64,000 bases of DNA from Scolanthus callimorphus (taxonomy: Eukaryota > Cnidaria > Anthozoa > Actiniaria > Edwardsiidae). Below, piece after piece: positions 28,101 through 34,100 of the stretch. How positions within the stretch are numbered: position 1 is the first letter of the stretch; each line of letters opens with the position of its first letter. Location of the stretch: positions 7,980,251 through 8,044,250 of the forward strand of contig CM066924.1 in assembly GCA_033964015.1 (NCBI GenBank), in the 5' to 3' direction. The notes beneath the pieces were generated by a model. That model was not told the DNA's origin. It worked only from the letters and a program-made list of their open reading frames with translations, and ran no database searches. Position numbers and translations under genes: made by a program.

Positions 28101-31100
28101 GATTAGGAAGTAGAAAGAAAAACACATTATGGAATAGTGCGTGGTGGCCAAAGTACCACAAGCTTTGGAGTTGGCCACCAAGACTCGGAGGATCTTATTT
28201 GACGTTTGCCCCTACTTTGTGCTGCCAATTTGATTAATATAATTATATAATTTATTATGTCATTTAGAGCTAAGGATGAGGATTGTAAAACTCCAACAAT
28301 CGATGGTACGATCTTTGCTCATCTTTGTTATCTGGTTACATTCTTTAGCACTGAAAGAACTATTCGATGACTGAATATGGCAGAAATGTGGCGTCAGGTG
28401 CTGATTGCATACGATGGTGTGTATAGTGTAGTGTGCGATCAGTCTAGCACGCCTGCTGTTTTTGTGAGTTTTGAGGTTTCATGAGTTTTGTTATTTTTGC
28501 TATGCAACCACTTAGCTACAAACATGGGCTTAACTGCTCAGGCTTACTACGCCAGGGCTCCAGAATTACCTTTAATATAAACATATGCGAAAAAGTGTTC
28601 ATCAAGCTGCTCCCCACAGCATGCCCCAGCTCCATATTTTATCCCTTGAGATGCGGTTCCGCCATCTCGGCTGAGCAACATGATTTTAGTCACGTTGCCA
28701 CTGTTTTCCTGTTGAGCATAAAATATCTCGAAAGGAAAGCAGTACAAATTTATTACTTTGAAGATCCTAGAAACAGTGTTTTTGATGCAGCCTGCCTCGG
28801 GGTAGATGTAGTAGATTTTGTCCGTGGAGGAGGTGCGAGTTTGAAGACCCACGAAGGAGAATTGGTAGACCCAGCCACTGTGGGCTGGGTTAGTATCTAG
28901 CTTGAAGACGTTGCCGCGTTGCTTGAAGAAAGAGTGGATTTCCTTTCTACCTGGAAACAAAATTAAAGGGGATTGCCCTTACCTTTCTAACAAAACAACA
29001 ATTATAACGCGTTCCAAACTAGTTTGAGGTTTTCCAAAACTCAAAAAAATGGAGTCAAGCCATCACACAACTCTAAATCTCGAAACTTATTCAGAGCAAT
29101 AAAATAAATCAACAACGGACCCTTCTATTTGTTGGCGCTATGTCGGTAAATCGTTCTAAATACATGACCATTACCCGATGTTGAAAAACACGCATTTTAC
29201 ACAGAACACAGCAATTTCATTAAACTCTTTATTGTGATATGAATTATTTCCTCTGACATCAAAATCAATCGCAAAAACTGTGTTGTAAAAAAGTATTATT
29301 CTTCTGAACACGAAAAACTCTAGTATGAAACACTATACATATCAACTTTTCTTGTGTTTAAAAACTACTACGCGTTAAAGCCCGAAAAAATATGCTAGGA
29401 AATTCATAGCCAATTGAACCTCCAACAAATGGCTAGGAAATTCTTAGCCATTTGAACCTCGAACAAATGGCTAGGAAATTCTTAGCCATTAGAACCTCGA
29501 ACAAATGGCTAGGAAATTCTTAGCCATTTGAACCTCGAACAAATGGCTAGGAAATTCTTAGCCATTTGAACCTCGAACAAATGGCTAGGAAATTCTTAGC
29601 CATTTGAACCTCGAACAAATGGCTAGGAAATTCTTAGCCATTTGAACCTCGAACAAATGGCTAGGAAATTCTTAGCCATTTGAACCTCGAACAAATGGCT
29701 AGGAAATTCTTAGCCATTCGAACCTCTAAATAAGTGGCGTTAACTACTGTAATCTCCCGCATATAAGAACCTGGATTTTAACAACCTATTAGGCTAAGAT
29801 GTTGCTTATAAACCACGTTGTCTGTATTTTCAGTTCAGATTAGCACTTGTTTTATAAGCTAACATTCTAGGTTCTTATATGCGGGTGTTTGTGTTCAATA
29901 AAGAGTGAAAACAGTAATAGTTAAGTGAGTGTGCTACCTAGAGAAAAGGCTAAACATCAATGACGCAGAATAGTATTCATTTTGCCAGACCCGGAAAAAG
30001 TAAGGTGGAAATTTCCACCGAGCATCGTCGGACAAATCTAATGCTAAGTATTCATTTTGCCAGACCCCGAAAAAGAAGGTGGAAATTTCCACCAATCGTC
30101 GGACAAATCTAATGCTAAAAGTCCGGATTTTGCCAGAGCAATAAAATGCTACTCGTAAAGCTGAATGAAGCTTAGAGACTCCGAAAAGTGAGATGAAAGT
30201 TTCCAACCGTTACAGCGCTGTAAAAATACCATCTTCAAAGTCTAGAAAGCTACTGTGTTGGAAACTCTAGCAGCAGATTCCAAAATACAATGCTAAAGGT
30301 TTGCCTCATACTCTAAGAAAATATGAAATCCTTAAACTTAATGCATTAACTTTAATTTCAACTTGAGTTTGTAAAAACGTCTTCTCGGCATTCGTTATTA
30401 GTTATTTATACATTTTTGTCAATGGAACCCGCAGTGTCAAACCAGGCGTCAAAACACCGCCGGATGAGGCCACTAAAATGAAATCGCAACGTAACATTTC
30501 CAGTCAGTCATGTCGAACAACATACTAATATGTACCTAGTCTAGGTACATATCAGTATGTTGTTCGACGTGACTGACTGGAAATGTTACATTGCGATTTC
30601 ATATTTCGAACTATAACGTGGCTTCTTATAATAATACACTGGCAAATTCCTCGAGTGTAACTAGATGAAAAATCGCGGAAATCTCAGACAAAGCACGGTC
30701 TCGATAGAAATAGATAACCGCAAACAATTTCCTGTAGCGAAGATGTTCGTCACAACTATTGAGTGCATACATTGTTCTTACGTCCAGGTTTCCTACGCAA
30801 AGTTCTCCTATTAACCCAGAATGGTAAATAGCCGAGGCTATATTACTTATATTATAGACATCAGCGTTTACCTTATATTCCATATCACCCGAGTAGGAAG
30901 ATGTCGCAATCATGTCTCCGAGAGGAACTTTGAACTGGTTTTAAAAGCTTGAAGGGCATATTGTTATTCGTTTGTAAAATGTTCGGCCTTTCCTTCTTGC
31001 TTTTGTTTGGAAGTACAACTTTTGTCTACGGCCCTCGGTTGGCTTTTCCTTTCCTTTTACGTGACATTGTAGCCATCGACGGCCATAAGACTTATGTTCA

Positions 31101-34100
31101 AAATACAAAGGACAATGATCAGTCCGTTGCAAGAACAAGCAGCACCCATGGTGTTGATGTTTATGAGTGGTCACGTGTAAGGTCTTGACCTATAATCCCG
31201 CGTTTTGATTGGTCATTAAATTTGCTTTCCTTTTTTGGATAATTCGAAATTTAACTTTGAGTTGGTTTCAGCGCGGCATCCTCTAAACGGAAATAAACTT
31301 CATTGCTCGCTTTGCTTGCAAAGGAAGAGTCTTCGGATAAAGAGAAGTCTGCGCTGCTTTTGTATGGTTACAATCACCAGGGCTGCTCCGGAAAATAACC
31401 GCTGGTACTACAAAATTCAAAATAATCAAGTTTGAAACGAAGAGTATGAAAGGTAAGCTTCAGTTTATTTACAATATTAAGCACAGAAAATGTTTACTGG
31501 CTTTCTGTCCTTACTGGCTTTCTGTCCTTGCTAGACAGTACACAGCAAGATATAGGCAGAAATGACTGCTTGCTGTTATTGTTATGGAAAGTATTTAGCT
31601 TCCCTCACTCCTAAATAGCTAGTATTAGATGCTCGGTGCAAAAACAATGCGACAGGCAGCTTTTTACTATCAGTTTCAACGGAATAAAAGACAAACAAAG
31701 GGTAATAGTGTTACACGCAATAGAAAACAAACCGCTACTGAACAATTACAGATGCGCGATTATAATAAGTTTAAGGCATTACGGTGTAGTTCAGTTTTTG
31801 CCCGAGTTTTTGGCTCTCTATTATAATAGTTAATACAATTTATGTTCTTGGCTTACATGTTGTTTACCATTCTCAGGGCTCATTATAACTCTCTTCACCG
31901 GCTCAAGCCGAAATCAGCCTGACTCAACGAACCACGAACATATTTCTTACCGCGAAAATCTACTATTTGTTATTTTGCGATTCATCTAAACATATGAACG
32001 TCTTGATTGCATCGATAATCATCAGCGAATAATTACGTTATAAAATATATTTTCTACTCTCTGACTCTGAACGCACATAATTCTTGACAATTCATTATTT
32101 TCTGCTTTAGGTATCTACCAAAGCTCGTTTGATCTCCAGGAGAAGACAGTTATGATAATGGAACTAAAAACATTGCGTTTTACGCAGTGGCTAAATGACT
32201 GGTAACCACCGGTCAAGGTCTTCAGAATGCGTATAACAGACATTGAATAGAGAAAAAGAGTTACTCACTATTTGCCTCTCCATCACTCTCTCTCTCTCTC
32301 TACTTTTAGCATTGCATTTGACCAACAATGTATGATGGAAATTTCCACCTTACTTTTTCGGTGTCTGCCATATCCAGACTTTTAGCATAGTATTTGTCCG
32401 ACGATGCTTGGTGCAAATTTCCACCTTACTTTTCGGGGTCTGGCAAAATCAAAAATTTTAGCATTAGATTTGTCCGACGATGGATGATGGAAATTTCCAC
32501 CTTACGTTTCGGGGCTGGCAAGCCCAGCGCTGTAAATTTCAAACATGGTGAATGTTTGGTAGTGATGACACTCAATTTATGTTTTTTTCTAACCAGAATA
32601 AGGACTTTTGGAAGGAAAATAACATTAGCCTTTACTTTTGTCCAAACAATCTCTACTTCAGAATACAGCACAGATAGAAGAGTCTGTAAAACGCTGATCA
32701 TTATTGTATTGGTCTAATTGTTACTAACTATTTATACCTGTATACCTGTAAATAAAGTTTATACATTATTATTGACATTTAAAATCGTTTTCTAATTGAT
32801 ATAGAAGTATTTTTTGTGTAATAAGTTGTAGATATCCACTCAAGTGGCTCGCACGCGCGCATAGAAATAATGCGTTAGCCATTTCACAGCTTGAACTTCC
32901 AAAAATGGCTAGGAAATTCTTAGCCATTTGAACCTCTAAAAAATGGCTAGTAATTTCCTAGCCATTTTAGAGGTTCAACTGAATGGCTAAGAATTTCCTA
33001 GCCATTTGTTAGAGGTTCAAATGGCTAAGAATTTCCTAGTCTTTTCAAAGAGGTTCAACTGAATGGCTAAGAATTTCCTAGCCATTTGTTAGAGCTTCAA
33101 ATGGCTAAGAATTTCCTAGCCTTTTCAAAGAGGTTCAAATGGCTAAGAATTTCCGAGCAAGTTTTGAAAGGTTAAATATGGGTGTGAATTTAGGTTCAAA
33201 TTGCGTAGAATTTCTGACAAAAAAAAGATAGGAAAAAATTTCATGAAAAGTTCTAATATCTTTAAATCTATGTTGAATTTTGAAGAACACCGCGAAATTG
33301 TTTTCACAGTCGGTGATAATCCATATATCTCCTCGAAACTATATTTTTTATGTAGAGAAACAAAAGAAATCCTACAAATCAACCCATTTTGGAAAACCTC
33401 AAACTAGTTTGGAACGCGTTTTATAAAAGCGCTGTTTTCTAGCTCCTTACTCGTACGAAGGCAGCGACCCTTGGACACAATAATGTCGTCTATCGCAATA
33501 TCACTTCTATAATGATCACCTCGTATAGCATCTATGAGGATCTGCAATAGAGGATACATGATTATTAGAATCGAATAAGAGATTTTTTTAATGTAAGCTA
33601 TCGATACCACATCTTGTGAGAGACGGGTAGAAACCGGAGTTAGTAGTAAAAAAGAATAATTTTTACACATTTGCACTATTGCGTAGTTTACTTAGACCAC
33701 CAAAATAATTTATTTTCTTATGCAGATAAACTGCTATACCATGCCTAAAACTCTGAACTAATCATATTGAGTGCTCCTGGTACTCTGGTCTGATACGCTC
33801 CTGTTCTGAACTAGTCATAGGGCTTCTGATGCACTAATACTCTGATACTCGCCTCTCCTGTTTTGAGCTAGTGATAGGGCTCCTGATGCACTCAATACTC
33901 TGATACTCGCCTCTCCTGTTCTGAACTAGTCATAGGGCTCCTGATGCACTGATACTCTGATACTCGCCTCTCCTGTTCTGGACTATCATAGGGCTTTGAT
34001 ACTCTGGTACTCTGATATGATGCTCACCCTTTTGTTTAAACTTGTCATACTGCTACTGATACTCTGCTACTCGCCTCTCCTTTTCTGAACTAGCCATAGT

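Larger units (their letters stand above)
29007..33419. mobile_element. 4.4-kb inverted-repeat element filling an intron of the giant gene
   Basis: Perfect 33-bp inverted repeats at 29007-29039 and 33387-33419 (core GTTCCAAACTAGTTTGAGG). Short TTATA-type sequence lies outside each end. Inside, two further sets of repeats are also mirror images: an array of units with GGCTAGGAAATTCTTAGCC (29391-29740) against its inverse (32880-33160), and units with GGTGGAAATTTCCACC (29985-30125) against 32335-32515. No transposase ORF is visible, so it is non-autonomous. It ends 31 bp from the donor of the MAM1 last exon and begins 57 bp from the next acceptor. Confidence 0.75.

Noticed and set aside
28481..28900. 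139-residue plus-strand ORF
   Set aside because: Antisense shadow of the phase-1 exon 28570-28950.
29391..29740. Regular repeats resembling a CRISPR array
   Set aside because: Units are contiguous without variable spacers and the genome is eukaryotic; this is a tandem minisatellite.
30949..31188. Plus-strand ORF with hydrophobic N terminus ([20 protein letters not shown])
   Set aside because: It is antisense to the minus-strand leader ORF, has no downstream exons in phase and no recognised domain.
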